Shown here one piece after another: positions 1 through 5,155 of a stretch of DNA of 5,155 nucleotides; the stretch's first letter is position 1; every line of letters starts with the position of its first letter. The notes below the pieces were generated by a model that was not told the origin of the DNA, did no database searches, and saw only the letters and a list, made by a program, of their open reading frames with translations. Origin of the DNA: an uncultured Lysobacteraceae bacterium (GTDB lineage: Bacteria; Pseudomonadota; Gammaproteobacteria; Xanthomonadales; Rhodanobacteraceae); the NCBI GenBank assembly GCA_946480705.1, contig CAMLLF010000350.1, positions 1 to 5,155 on the forward strand. The letters run 5' to 3'. Made by a program: the position numbers and the translations under genes.

Positions 1-1109
1 GTCTTGACGCCTTCGTCGTCGAAGCCGACCGCGCCGGGCGAGCCCGGCTGGGTCTTGTCGGCGAACAGCGTCACCTGGTCGCTGCCGTACTGGAATTTCT
101 CGCGCCACTTGTCGAGCGTCGCGAAGCTCGTGCCGGCGTAGTTGGCTTCATAGCCGAGCACGCGGTCGAGTTCGAGCGGATGGCCGACCGATTCGTGGAT
201 CGTGAGCCACAGGTGCGACGGGTCGAGCATGAGGTCGTACTTGCCCGGCTTGACTGAGCGCGCCTTGAGCTTTTCCTGCGCCTGCTTGGCCGCGGCGACG
301 GCGTCCTCGACCATGTCGTAGGAGTTGTTGTAGACCACCGCGCCGCCGGGCAGGGTGACCTTGTCGGCGGCCTTGGGTTCGAGGTACTCGTAACCCATGC
401 CGCGCGGATCGGACAGGCCCTGGCGCAGGCGGAACTTGCCGCTGGCCTTGTCGACCGCGGTCACGGTCATCGGCGCCCAGATGCGGTGCACGTCCTGGTC
501 GATGTAGGAACCGTCCGTCGACGCGAAATACTTCTGTTCGTTGACGAGGAACAGCGTGGAGTTGATGAAGCTCGCGCCGGCCTTCATCGCCGCGGCGTTG
601 ACCGCGAGCAGCAGGTCGACCTTCTCCTTGATCGGCACTTCCATCGCGTTCTTCTGGATCGGCGTCTTCCAGCTGACCTCACCGACGCCCTTGACCGGCG
701 CGAGTTCGACCGGCTTGGCCTGCAGCCGCGCATTGGCCTTGGCGATGGTCACGGCCTGGCGCGCGGCCTTGGCGACGGATTCCGGCGTCGCGATGCTGGT
801 CGCGGCGAAGCCCCAGGTGCCGTTGGCGATCACGCGGATGCCGACGCCGGCCGATTCGGTATTGACGACGTTCTCGACGCGGTCTTCGCGCGTGACGACG
901 AACTGGCGCAGGTAGCGGCCGATGCGCACGTCGCAGTAGCTTGCGCCGCTGGCCTTGGCCGCTTCGAGGGCGGCGTCGGCAAGCTTTTTCTTCGTTGCGA
1001 CGTCGACCTTGCTCAGCAGTTCTTCCGCGGCGATCGCGCGGCCGTACACAGGCAGCAGCAGTGCGCCGACACCGGCGCCGGCGAACTGCAGGAAATCGCG
1101 TCTGTCCAT
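1..1109 (-). CDS. Tat-exported TldD/PmbA-family metallopeptidase (3' end outside window)
   Basis: The ATG at 1109-1107 follows GGAG with a 7-nt spacer (GGAG at 1120-1117). The first 369 codons are present and the C-terminal part runs off the window at position 1. Residues 1-28 look like a twin-arginine signal: RRDFLQ at 3-8, a hydrophobic stretch to about 22, and an AIA-A cleavage-like site near 27. The mature part is TldD-like, with GVGIRV and GTWGFAATS stretches in the N-terminal domain and the zinc-protease motif HESVGH at 305-310 (positions 180-197), both His and the Glu intact. In the family, TldD and PmbA/TldE form a protease that trims peptides such as microcin precursors. Those classical members are cytosolic, whereas this one should be exported folded to the periplasm. 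The further metal ligand expected in the C-terminal domain is not in view. The gene follows nagA on the same strand but is separated by 196 bp containing a strong hairpin, so it is probably an independent unit. Family assignment is sure; the substrate is unknown. Confidence 0.93.
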   Translation of the reverse strand, partial: MDRRDFLQFAGAGVGALLLPVYGRAIAAEELLSKVDVATKKKLADAALEAAKASGASYCDVRIGRYLRQFVVTREDRVENVVNTESAGVGIRVIANGTWGFAATSIATPESVAKAARQAVTIAKANARLQAKPVELAPVKGVGEVSWKTPIQKNAMEVPIKEKVDLLLAVNAAAMKAGASFINSTLFLVNEQKYFASTDGSYIDQDVHRIWAPMTVTAVDKASGKFRLRQGLSDPRGMGYEYLEPKAADKVTLPGGAVVYNNSYDMVEDAVAAAKQAQEKLKARSVKPGKYDLMLDPSHLWLTIHESVGHPLELDRVLGYEANYAGTSFATLDKWREKFQYGSDQVTLFADKTQPGSPGAVGFDDEGVK

Positions 1110-1243
1110 ACTCTCTCTCCCGATGGGCGCAGCTTGAAAGGCGGCGGCGCGCAGCAGGACGCGGGCGCAGACGCCGGGGGCGCCCGATATTCGGTCAGCG
1201 CATGCGTCGGTGTCCCGTGACGAAGGACATGGTGTCGATGTAA

Positions 1244-1295
1244 ACGGGGTCGGGTTCACTTCCGGCGCAGGCACCGGAGGTGAACCCGACCCCGT
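1244..1295. repeat. Long near-perfect inverted repeat (hairpin) between nagA and the TldD-like gene
   Basis: The left arm ACGGGGTCGGGTTCAC (1244-1259) is exactly complementary to the right arm GTGAACCCGACCCCGT (1280-1295). Inside it, TCCGG (1261-1265) pairs with CCGGA (1274-1278) around the 8-base loop CGCAGGCA, with one unpaired T/G position (1260/1279). The stem is thus 16 + 5 bp with one mismatch. It starts 10 bp past the nagA stop codon. Read along the minus strand it is followed by GTTTACA, only a weak T-run, so it could act as a terminator or 3'-end stabiliser of the nag mRNA. The GGGGTCGGGTTCACTT-like arm also resembles the short palindromes (REP-like) dispersed in Lysobacterales genomes and associated with Y1 transposases. 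No transposase is present here, and the repeat identity is from memory. Confidence 0.8.
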
Positions 1296-1305
1296 CAATT
1301 CGCGA

Positions 1306-2454
1306 TCAGCGCAACGTGGCGTCGCTGCAGCCGGCGATCCAGGTCTCGCGGATCGTCCAGTCGCCGCCGAGCACGACGAAGTCGGCGGCGCAGCCGGCCG
1401 CGATGCGGCCGCGGTCGCGCAGGCCGAGGAACTCGGCAGGCCAGGTCGAGGCCATGCGCGCGGCGTCTTCCAGCGGCAGGCCGAGCCGCTCGACCGTGTT
1501 GCGCACGGCGGTCAGCATGTCGAGCGCCGAACCCGCCAGCGCGCCCTGCTCGTTGACGCAGAGACCGTCGCGCACGAGCACGCGCTGGCCGGCGAGCAGG
1601 AACTCGTCGCGCTCGCCGCCGACGGGCGGCATCGCGTCGGTCACCAGGAACAGGCGGCCGCGCGGCTTGGCGCGGATCGCCGTGCGCAGGCTCGCCGCAT
1701 GCACGTGGTGGCCGTCGTTGATCAGGCCGCACCAGCTGTCGGCATGGTCGAGCGCGGCGCCGACGGCGCCGGGCTCGCGGCCGGTCAGCGGCGTCATTGC
1801 ATTGAACAGATGCGTCACGCCGCGAACGCCGAGCGAGAACGCATGCATGAGCTGTTCGTACGTCGCCGCGGTGTGGCCGGCCGCGATGACGACGCCGCGG
1901 CGCACGAACTCGATCAGCGCCGCGTCGTCGACCTGTTCGGGTGCTAGCGTCAGCAGCGTGACGCCGCCGCGCAGCGCGGCGGCGCGCGCGATGTCCCCGG
2001 CCTGCGGACGGACGAAGTGCGCCGCGTCGTGCGCACCCTTGCGCTGCGGCGCGAGGTAGGGGCCTTCGAGATGGATGCCGAGCACGCCCGGCACACCGGC
2101 CGCGATCGCCGCGTCGGTCGCGGCAATCGCGGCGGCCATGGCCTCGGGCGAATCGCTGATCAGGGTCGGCAGGAAACCGGTCGTGCCGTAGCGCCGGTGC
2201 GCGGCGCCGATGCGGCGGATCGTGTCGACGGTCGGCGCGTCGTTGAACAGCACGTCGCCGCCGCCGTTGACCTGGCAGTCGATGAAACCCGGCAGCAGGA
2301 AATGCCCGTGCAGGTCGCGCCGAAGGGCAGTTGTCGCGCGCAGGTCGTCGGCGGCGACGATGCCGGTGATGCGGTCGCCGTCGACGAGCACGGCGACATC
2401 GTCGCGGAAGCCGTCGTCGGTCAGCACGCGCGCATTGACGAGGGCGACGGCCAT
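1306..2454 (-). CDS. nagA: N-acetylglucosamine-6-phosphate deacetylase
   Basis: The 382-residue product equals the usual length of the family (E. coli NagA is 382). It hydrolyses GlcNAc-6-P to GlcN-6-P and acetate in the cytoplasm. The amidohydrolase landmarks appear in order: PGFIDCQVNG at 55-64, with the NagA-type Q-x-N (Q61, N63) replacing the usual HxH; GIHLEGPYL at 126-134 with metal ligand E130; AAGHTAAT with H194; GVTHLFNAM with H215; NDGHHVH with H252 in the substrate site; and LVTDAMPPVGG with catalytic D273. Nothing essential is missing. The ATG (2454-2452) overlaps the TGA of the upstream SIS gene as TGATG, which implies translational coupling. Just upstream, inside the last SIS codons, lies GACGG-AAA-CCGTC (2457-2469), a small potential hairpin that includes a weak GGA ribosome-binding match. 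The gene is the last of the three-gene operon. The reading frame stays open far upstream only because of high G+C. Confidence 0.97.
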   Translation of the reverse strand: MAVALVNARVLTDDGFRDDVAVLVDGDRITGIVAADDLRATTALRRDLHGHFLLPGFIDCQVNGGGDVLFNDAPTVDTIRRIGAAHRRYGTTGFLPTLISDSPEAMAAAIAATDAAIAAGVPGVLGIHLEGPYLAPQRKGAHDAAHFVRPQAGDIARAAALRGGVTLLTLAPEQVDDAALIEFVRRGVVIAAGHTAATYEQLMHAFSLGVRGVTHLFNAMTPLTGREPGAVGAALDHADSWCGLINDGHHVHAASLRTAIRAKPRGRLFLVTDAMPPVGGERDEFLLAGQRVLVRDGLCVNEQGALAGSALDMLTAVRNTVERLGLPLEDAARMASTWPAEFLGLRDRGRIAAGCAADFVVLGGDWTIRETWIAGCSDATLR

Positions 2455-3497
2455 CAGACGGTTTCCGTCACTTTGTTGAGATGCGGCGGCACGTCGGGGT
2501 TGTGGCCGCGGCGCAGCGCGAGCGCGTTGCAGGCGCGATAGAAGCTCTGCACCTGCACGAGCGGCGCACAGGCCGGGTGCACGCGCTCGGGCAGCGGCAG
2601 GGTGCTGCCGGCCGGATCGCCCGGGGCGGCGACGAACACCTGCGCACCGCGCGCGCGGAACTCGGCGGCGGCGGCGAGCGTGCCGGCCTGCGTGCCGTCG
2701 TCCTGGGCGAACACGAGCAGCGGAAAGCCGCTGCCGATCAGCGCCATCGGCCCGTGCTTCACCTCGGCGGCGCTGAACGCCTCGGCATGCAGGCCGCTGG
2801 TCTCCTTGAACTTCAGCGCGGTTTCCTGCGCGGCGCCGAGACCGAGACCGCGCCCCAGTACGAACAGGTTGCGCGCACCGGCGAGGCCGTCGGTCAGTGC
2901 CGACCAGTCGCTGTCCCAGCTGCGCGCGAGCACCGCAGGCAGGGCGTCCAGTGCGTCGGCCAGTTCGCGGCGCCCGCCCCAGGCCGCGGCGAGCTGCAGC
3001 AGTGCGGACAAGGTGCACAAGTAGCTCTTTGTCGCCGCGACGCTGCGCTCGGGGCCGGCCTGCAGCGCGATCACGTCGTGCGCGACCGCGGCGAGCGGCG
3101 AGTCTTCGGTATTGACGAGCGCGAGCACCTGCGCCCCGGCGGCGCGCGCGGCTTCGGCGTTGCGCACGAGGTCGGGGCTCTTGCCCGACTGCGAGATCGC
3201 GACGAACAGCGCGCCGTCGAGCTTGAGCGGCGCGGCATAGACCGAACTCACCGACGGCGAGGCCGATGCGGTGCTCAGGCCGAGCTGGGTTTCGAACAGA
3301 TATTTCGCGAACGTCGCGGCGTGGTCGGAGCTGCCGCGCGCGCAGGTCACGATGAAGCGCGGCGCGCTCGCGCGCAGGCGTGCGGCGAGGCGCGCGACCG
3401 GTGCCGCGTTCGCGTCGAGCTGCGCGCGGATCAGCGCGGCGCTGCTCTGGGCCTCGCGGAACATCAAGGTGGATTCTGCGGCGGGCAGGGCGGTCAT
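2454..3497 (-). CDS. nagB-II: Two-SIS-domain sugar-phosphate isomerase/deaminase, probably glucosamine-6-phosphate deaminase (NagB-II type)
   Basis: This 347-residue protein resembles the isomerase half of GlmS but has no N-terminal glutaminase domain, so it cannot use glutamine as ammonia donor. The first SIS domain (about 35-170) shows ARGSSDHAA (53-61), the phosphosugar loop SQSGKS (102-107) and GPERSVAATKSY (148-159). The second (about 200-330) shows LGRGLGLGAAQETALKFKET (214-233) and AEVKHGP (244-250). The tail ends NPDVPPHLNKVTETV, matching the catalytic C-terminal tail of the GlmS/NagB-II group. The likely reaction is GlcN-6-P to fructose-6-P plus ammonia, supported by the directly following nagA and the preceding GntR regulator. 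An AgaS-like role on galactosamine-6-P is a less likely alternative. The start is the ATG at 3497-3495, preceded by GAGGA with a 4-nt spacer and lying 18 bp after the regulator's stop. Confidence 0.9.
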   Translation of the reverse strand: MTALPAAESTLMFREAQSSAALIRAQLDANAAPVARLAARLRASAPRFIVTCARGSSDHAATFAKYLFETQLGLSTASASPSVSSVYAAPLKLDGALFVAISQSGKSPDLVRNAEAARAAGAQVLALVNTEDSPLAAVAHDVIALQAGPERSVAATKSYLCTLSALLQLAAAWGGRRELADALDALPAVLARSWDSDWSALTDGLAGARNLFVLGRGLGLGAAQETALKFKETSGLHAEAFSAAEVKHGPMALIGSGFPLLVFAQDDGTQAGTLAAAAEFRARGAQVFVAAPGDPAGSTLPLPERVHPACAPLVQVQSFYRACNALALRRGHNPDVPPHLNKVTETV

Positions 3498-3515
3498 GCG
3501 GTCCTCGGAAGAGTT

Positions 3516-4268
3516 TCAGGTGCCGGTGAGTTCGGCGACGAAGTCGTACATGTCGCCGCGATACCACGAGCAGGTGAATTCGACGACGCGGCCGTCGTCG
3601 AGAAAGCTGCGGCGCTCGATCAGCAGGCCCGCGGCGCCGACCGCGACGTCGAGCTGGCGCGCCTGGTCGGCGTCGAAGTTGATCGCGCGCAGGCGCTGCA
3701 GCGCGCGCTGCGGACGCAGGCCGAAGCGGTCGAGCGTTTCGTAGAGCGAATCGACGACGAGGTCGGGATCGGGCAGCAGGTTCAGCGGCACGGCCGTGCG
3801 CTCGATCGCGAGCGGCTGGTCGCCGGCATAGCGCAGGCGATACAGCCGCGCGACGCGCGCGCCCGGCGACAGCGACAGCGCCATGGCCTCCTGCGGCGTG
3901 ACTTCGCCGTTGCCGCGGCCCAGGAACACCGAGCGCGGGTTCATGCCGCGCGCGCGCAGGTCGTCGCTGAAGCTGGTCAGCCGCGAGAACGACTTGACGA
4001 TGCGTCCGGCGACGAACGTCCCGGCGCCCTGGCGCTGGATCAGCACGTCGTCGGCGACGAGGCCGGCAATGGCCTTGCGCACCGTGACGCGCGACAGCGC
4101 GAGCTGCTGCGCGAGGTCGCGTTCGCTCGGCAGCGCCGAGCCCGGCGGCAGGTCGCCCGCGGCGATCGCGCGCTCGATCAGATTGCGCACGCGCATCCAC
4201 GCGAGTTCGCGATGCGTGGCCTTTTCGCGGCCGAGCCGGCGCCAGATCTTGAGCAGGGCGGTGGACAT
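3516..4268 (-). CDS. GntR-family (HutC/UTRA) transcriptional regulator of amino-sugar catabolism
   Basis: This is a 250-residue cytoplasmic DNA-binding protein. Residues about 25-86 form the GntR winged helix-turn-helix: LPPGSALPSERDLAQQLALS, then RVTVRKAIAGLV and the wing IQRQGAGTFV. Residues about 90-245 form a UTRA effector domain, with FSRLTSFSDDLRARGM at its start, then RLRYAGDQPLAIERT, and CSWYRGDMYDFVAEL at its end. UTRA regulators of this group (NagR/DasR/NagQ) usually sense GlcN-6-P or GlcNAc-6-P. As first gene of the operon with the deaminase and nagA, it most likely represses that operon and is relieved by an amino-sugar phosphate. I chose the ATG at 4268-4266. The frame stays open upstream, but those codons would run through the candidate promoter and tandem operator. 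No Shine-Dalgarno precedes this ATG. Met25 (4196-4194) is an alternative start, but it would sit at the edge of the wHTH and also lacks a ribosome-binding site. Confidence 0.93.
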   Translation of the reverse strand: MSTALLKIWRRLGREKATHRELAWMRVRNLIERAIAAGDLPPGSALPSERDLAQQLALSRVTVRKAIAGLVADDVLIQRQGAGTFVAGRIVKSFSRLTSFSDDLRARGMNPRSVFLGRGNGEVTPQEAMALSLSPGARVARLYRLRYAGDQPLAIERTAVPLNLLPDPDLVVDSLYETLDRFGLRPQRALQRLRAINFDADQARQLDVAVGAAGLLIERRSFLDDGRVVEFTCSWYRGDMYDFVAELTGT

Positions 4269-4276
4269 GGCCGGGG

Positions 4277-4306
4277 ACAATACCAGTCGGATACCACGGG
4301 CGTAAA
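4277..4306 (-). promoter_or_regulatory. Candidate sigma70 promoter of the nag operon
   Basis: On the minus strand, TTTACG (4306-4301, -35) and TATTGT (4282-4277, -10) are separated by 18 bp. Each matches the consensus at four of six positions. The -10 is followed by only eight bases, CCCCGGCC, before the regulator's ATG, which puts the expected start of transcription at or within about two bases of that codon. The tandem operator fills the spacer and overlaps the -10, the arrangement expected for a repressor. The boxes are moderate matches; the case is strengthened because the same TATTGT occurs at the same place relative to the operator upstream of zwf. Confidence 0.5.
4279..4296 (-). promoter_or_regulatory. 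Tandem direct-repeat operator TGGTATC-N4-TGGTATT upstream of the GntR gene
   Basis: On the minus strand, TGGTATC (4296-4290), spacer CGAC and TGGTATT (4285-4279) form two direct copies with an 11-bp period, so both face the same side of the helix. The second copy is followed by GTCCC. The identical architecture, including the GTCCC extension, occurs ahead of zwf. The TGGTAT half resembles the TGGTCT half-site of DasR/NagR-type GntR operators, so the neighbouring GntR protein is the natural candidate to bind it. I recall a tandem TGGTA-type box being described for the Xanthomonas regulator NagQ, but could not verify this. Confidence 0.75.
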
Positions 4307-4715
4307 GCGGTTGCGAGTGGTCGTCGCGTCCGGCGACCCGCGCGGCGGGGTCGGCAGTGCGGCATTCAGGCTTCGGCCCGGCCGGGCCCGGCGGCGGAAG
4401 CGAACCCATCCCGCCCATGTCCTCCCGGTCGAGGGAAAGGTTCGCTGCGGCGCGGTTTCGTGATGTCGAAGGCGTGCGACATCCATGCCGCCGGCGCGGA
4501 AAAGCCCGCCCGTTCAAGCGAGGGCATGGGTGATGATGGGTTTCGCGGGGGCTGCGAACCGCTCAACCCGACCTGTTTCATCGGTTATTTGCCGCTGAGC
4601 CGGACCGCTCTTTCTCACTCCTCTTCACGCGCGGCTCGCCCGCCCATCACGCCCCCCTTACCGCCACTTCCCGCACCATGACCCGATACCGGCACGCCGC
4701 CACCCTGTTGCGCGG
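4297..4715. other. Divergent intergenic region without a recognisable gene
   Basis: These roughly 420 bp lie between the two operator copies. The short open frames here (for example 4460-4681 plus and 4366-4581 minus) are of biased composition, have no ribosome-binding site and match no family I recognise. Visible structures are a 14-bp perfect palindrome GGCCCGGCCGGGCC (4375-4388) and an 8-bp inverted repeat AGCGAACC (4399-4406) / GGTTCGCT (4439-4446) with a 32-base loop. The stretch 4565-4680 is noticeably less G-rich, with pyrimidine runs. No tRNA, transposon end or palindromic HexR-type box (TGTAATT-like) was seen. Confidence 0.5.
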
Positions 4716-4735
4716 TGGTATTTCAGTGGTATTGT
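4708..4735 (+). promoter_or_regulatory. Candidate sigma70 promoter of zwf
   Basis: TTGCGC (4708-4713) and TATTGT (4730-4735) are spaced by 16 bp. The expected transcription start near 4742 would leave a leader of about 20 nt that includes the AGGAG ribosome-binding site. The tandem operator occupies the spacer and overlaps the -10, as it does in front of the GntR gene. The -35 is a weak match, so its exact position is uncertain. Confidence 0.5.
4716..4733 (+). promoter_or_regulatory. Tandem direct-repeat operator TGGTATT-N4-TGGTATT upstream of zwf
   Basis: TGGTATT (4716-4722), spacer TCAG and an identical TGGTATT (4727-4733) are followed by GTCCC, with an 11-bp period. This is the same element, in the same orientation relative to its gene, as the one ahead of the GntR regulator on the other strand. 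In this copy both heptamers are identical. The position over the spacer and -10 favours repression of zwf by the same GntR protein, probably released when amino-sugar phosphates accumulate. Confidence 0.78.
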
Positions 4736-4751
4736 CCCTGCCGACCGCGCC

Positions 4752-4756
4752 AGGAG
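4752..4756 (+). promoter_or_regulatory. Ribosome-binding site that fixes the zwf GTG start
   Basis: AGGAG lies 6 nt upstream of GTG at 4763. It supports this non-ATG start, which also gives the right length of N-terminus before the conserved nucleotide-binding motif. Confidence 0.85.
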
Positions 4757-4762
4757 TGTTCC

Positions 4763-5155
4763 GTGACTGCACCCGCCAGCCAAGTCGACCCCTTCGATCT
4801 CGTCATCTTCGGCGGCACCGGCGATCTCGCCGTGCGCAAGCTGCTGCCGGCGCTCTATCACCGCTACGCCGACGGCCAGATCCAGCCCGGCAGCCGCCTG
4901 ATCGGCGTCGCGCGCGATGCGCTCGGCGACGCCGAGTACCACGCCAGGGTCCGCGCCGCGCTCGCGAAATCGCTCGGCGAGGATCTGCCCGAAGCCACCG
5001 TGCAGGGCTTTCTCGAACTGATTTCCTACCACGCGCTCGACGCGCGCAAGGACGCCGGCTGGGACGTATTCGCCGCCACGATGCGCGTCTCGCCCGAGCG
5101 CGTCTGCGTGTTCTATCTCGCGACGAGTCCCGAGATCTCCGTGCCGATCTGCGAG
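4763..5155 (+). CDS. zwf: Glucose-6-phosphate 1-dehydrogenase, N-terminal part (runs off the window)
   Basis: The first 131 codons are present, of about 480-500 expected for the family. The enzyme oxidises glucose-6-P to 6-phosphogluconolactone with NAD(P)+, feeding the Entner-Doudoroff and pentose phosphate routes in the cytoplasm. The N-terminal Rossmann motif FDLVIFGGTGDLAVRKLLPA spans residues 11-30 (G17, G18, T19, G20, D21, L22, R25, K26 of the GxTGDLxxRKLxPxxY signature). IGVAR follows at the second beta strand. VFYLATSP at 116-123 matches the conserved strand ahead of the active site. The substrate-binding and catalytic His region lies beyond the window. The start is GTG at 4763 behind AGGAG; the frame is clean to the window end. 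The gene is divergent from the nag operon and shares its tandem operator, so it may be co-regulated with amino-sugar use. Confidence 0.97.
   Translation, partial: MTAPASQVDPFDLVIFGGTGDLAVRKLLPALYHRYADGQIQPGSRLIGVARDALGDAEYHARVRAALAKSLGEDLPEATVQGFLELISYHALDARKDAGWDVFAATMRVSPERVCVFYLATSPEISVPICE

Noticed and set aside
486..1220. A 244-codon plus-strand frame opposite the TldD-like gene (also the plus-strand frames opposite nagA).
   Set aside because: It is a shadow of the conserved minus-strand gene, with no ribosome-binding site or domain.
1196..1243. A short minus-strand open stretch ending in MSFVTGHRRMR, a possible gene remnant between the hairpin and the TldD-like gene.
   Set aside because: It is too short to identify and reads through the inverted repeat; no family match is recognisable.
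2454..3497. Calling the SIS protein GlmS (glutamine-fructose-6-phosphate aminotransferase).
   Set aside because: The N-terminal glutaminase domain with its catalytic Cys is absent, and the context is catabolic (nagA, GntR), which favours the NagB-II type deaminase.
1306..4365. A 1019-codon minus-strand frame suggesting a nagA fusion.
   Set aside because: Only the last 382 codons are protein-like (NagA). The part upstream of 2454 is an out-of-frame, Arg-rich reading of the SIS and GntR genes, and nagA has its own ATG coupled to the SIS stop.
2481..4463. A 660-codon open frame on the plus strand, antisense to the regulator and SIS genes.
   Set aside because: Its composition is Arg/Ala/Gly/Gln-rich with no recognisable domain, while the opposite strand carries two clear conserved families. 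Long antisense frames are expected at this G+C.
4269..4517. An N-terminal extension of the GntR regulator to an ATG at 4517.
   Set aside because: The extra 83 residues are low-complexity, do not resemble the family, and would be encoded across the promoter and tandem operator shared with zwf.
4460..4681. A small 73-codon plus-strand frame in the intergenic region.
   Set aside because: Its tail is Pro-rich, it has no ribosome-binding site, and it matches no family I recognise. It is probably chance.
4600..4762. A possible HexR box ahead of zwf.
   Set aside because: No TGTAAT-type palindrome is present; the only strong repeat is the TGGTATT tandem.

Overview
The window is high-G+C DNA, roughly two thirds G+C by eye, with tightly packed genes. 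The gene content suggests a gammaproteobacterium of the Lysobacterales (Xanthomonadales), such as a Lysobacter- or Rhodanobacter-like organism. This placement rests on three things: a GntR regulator + SIS-type deaminase + nagA cluster, a tandem TGGTATT operator, and a Tat-exported TldD/PmbA protein. It is an inference, not a sequence match.

Layout. Positions 1-1109 (minus strand) hold the N-terminal two thirds of a TldD/PmbA-family metallopeptidase. It carries a twin-arginine signal and an intact HExxxH motif, and its C-terminus lies outside the window. Positions 1110-1305 are intergenic and contain a near-perfect 52-bp inverted repeat just past the end of nagA. Positions 1306-4268 (minus strand) form a compact three-gene amino-sugar operon, read in the order GntR/UTRA regulator, two-SIS-domain sugar-phosphate isomerase/deaminase (NagB-II type), and nagA (N-acetylglucosamine-6-phosphate deacetylase). 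The gaps are 18 bp and a 1-base TGATG stop/start overlap. Positions 4269-4762 are a divergent intergenic region with a promoter at each end and no convincing gene. Position 4763 to the window end (plus strand) is the first 131 codons of zwf (glucose-6-phosphate dehydrogenase).

How the genes fit together. NagA turns GlcNAc-6-P into GlcN-6-P, and the SIS protein would deaminate it to fructose-6-P. After isomerisation to glucose-6-P, Zwf feeds the Entner-Doudoroff and pentose phosphate routes. The most interesting signal is that the regulator's own promoter and the zwf promoter carry the same tandem direct repeat. It is TGGTAT(C/T)-N4-TGGTATT, followed by GTCCC, with an 11-bp period, and it overlaps a candidate -10 element in both places. 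This suggests that the GntR protein autoregulates the nag operon and also controls zwf, so amino-sugar catabolism is tied to the oxidative glucose-6-P branch. The regulator's predicted transcription start lies almost on its ATG, so its mRNA may be leaderless.
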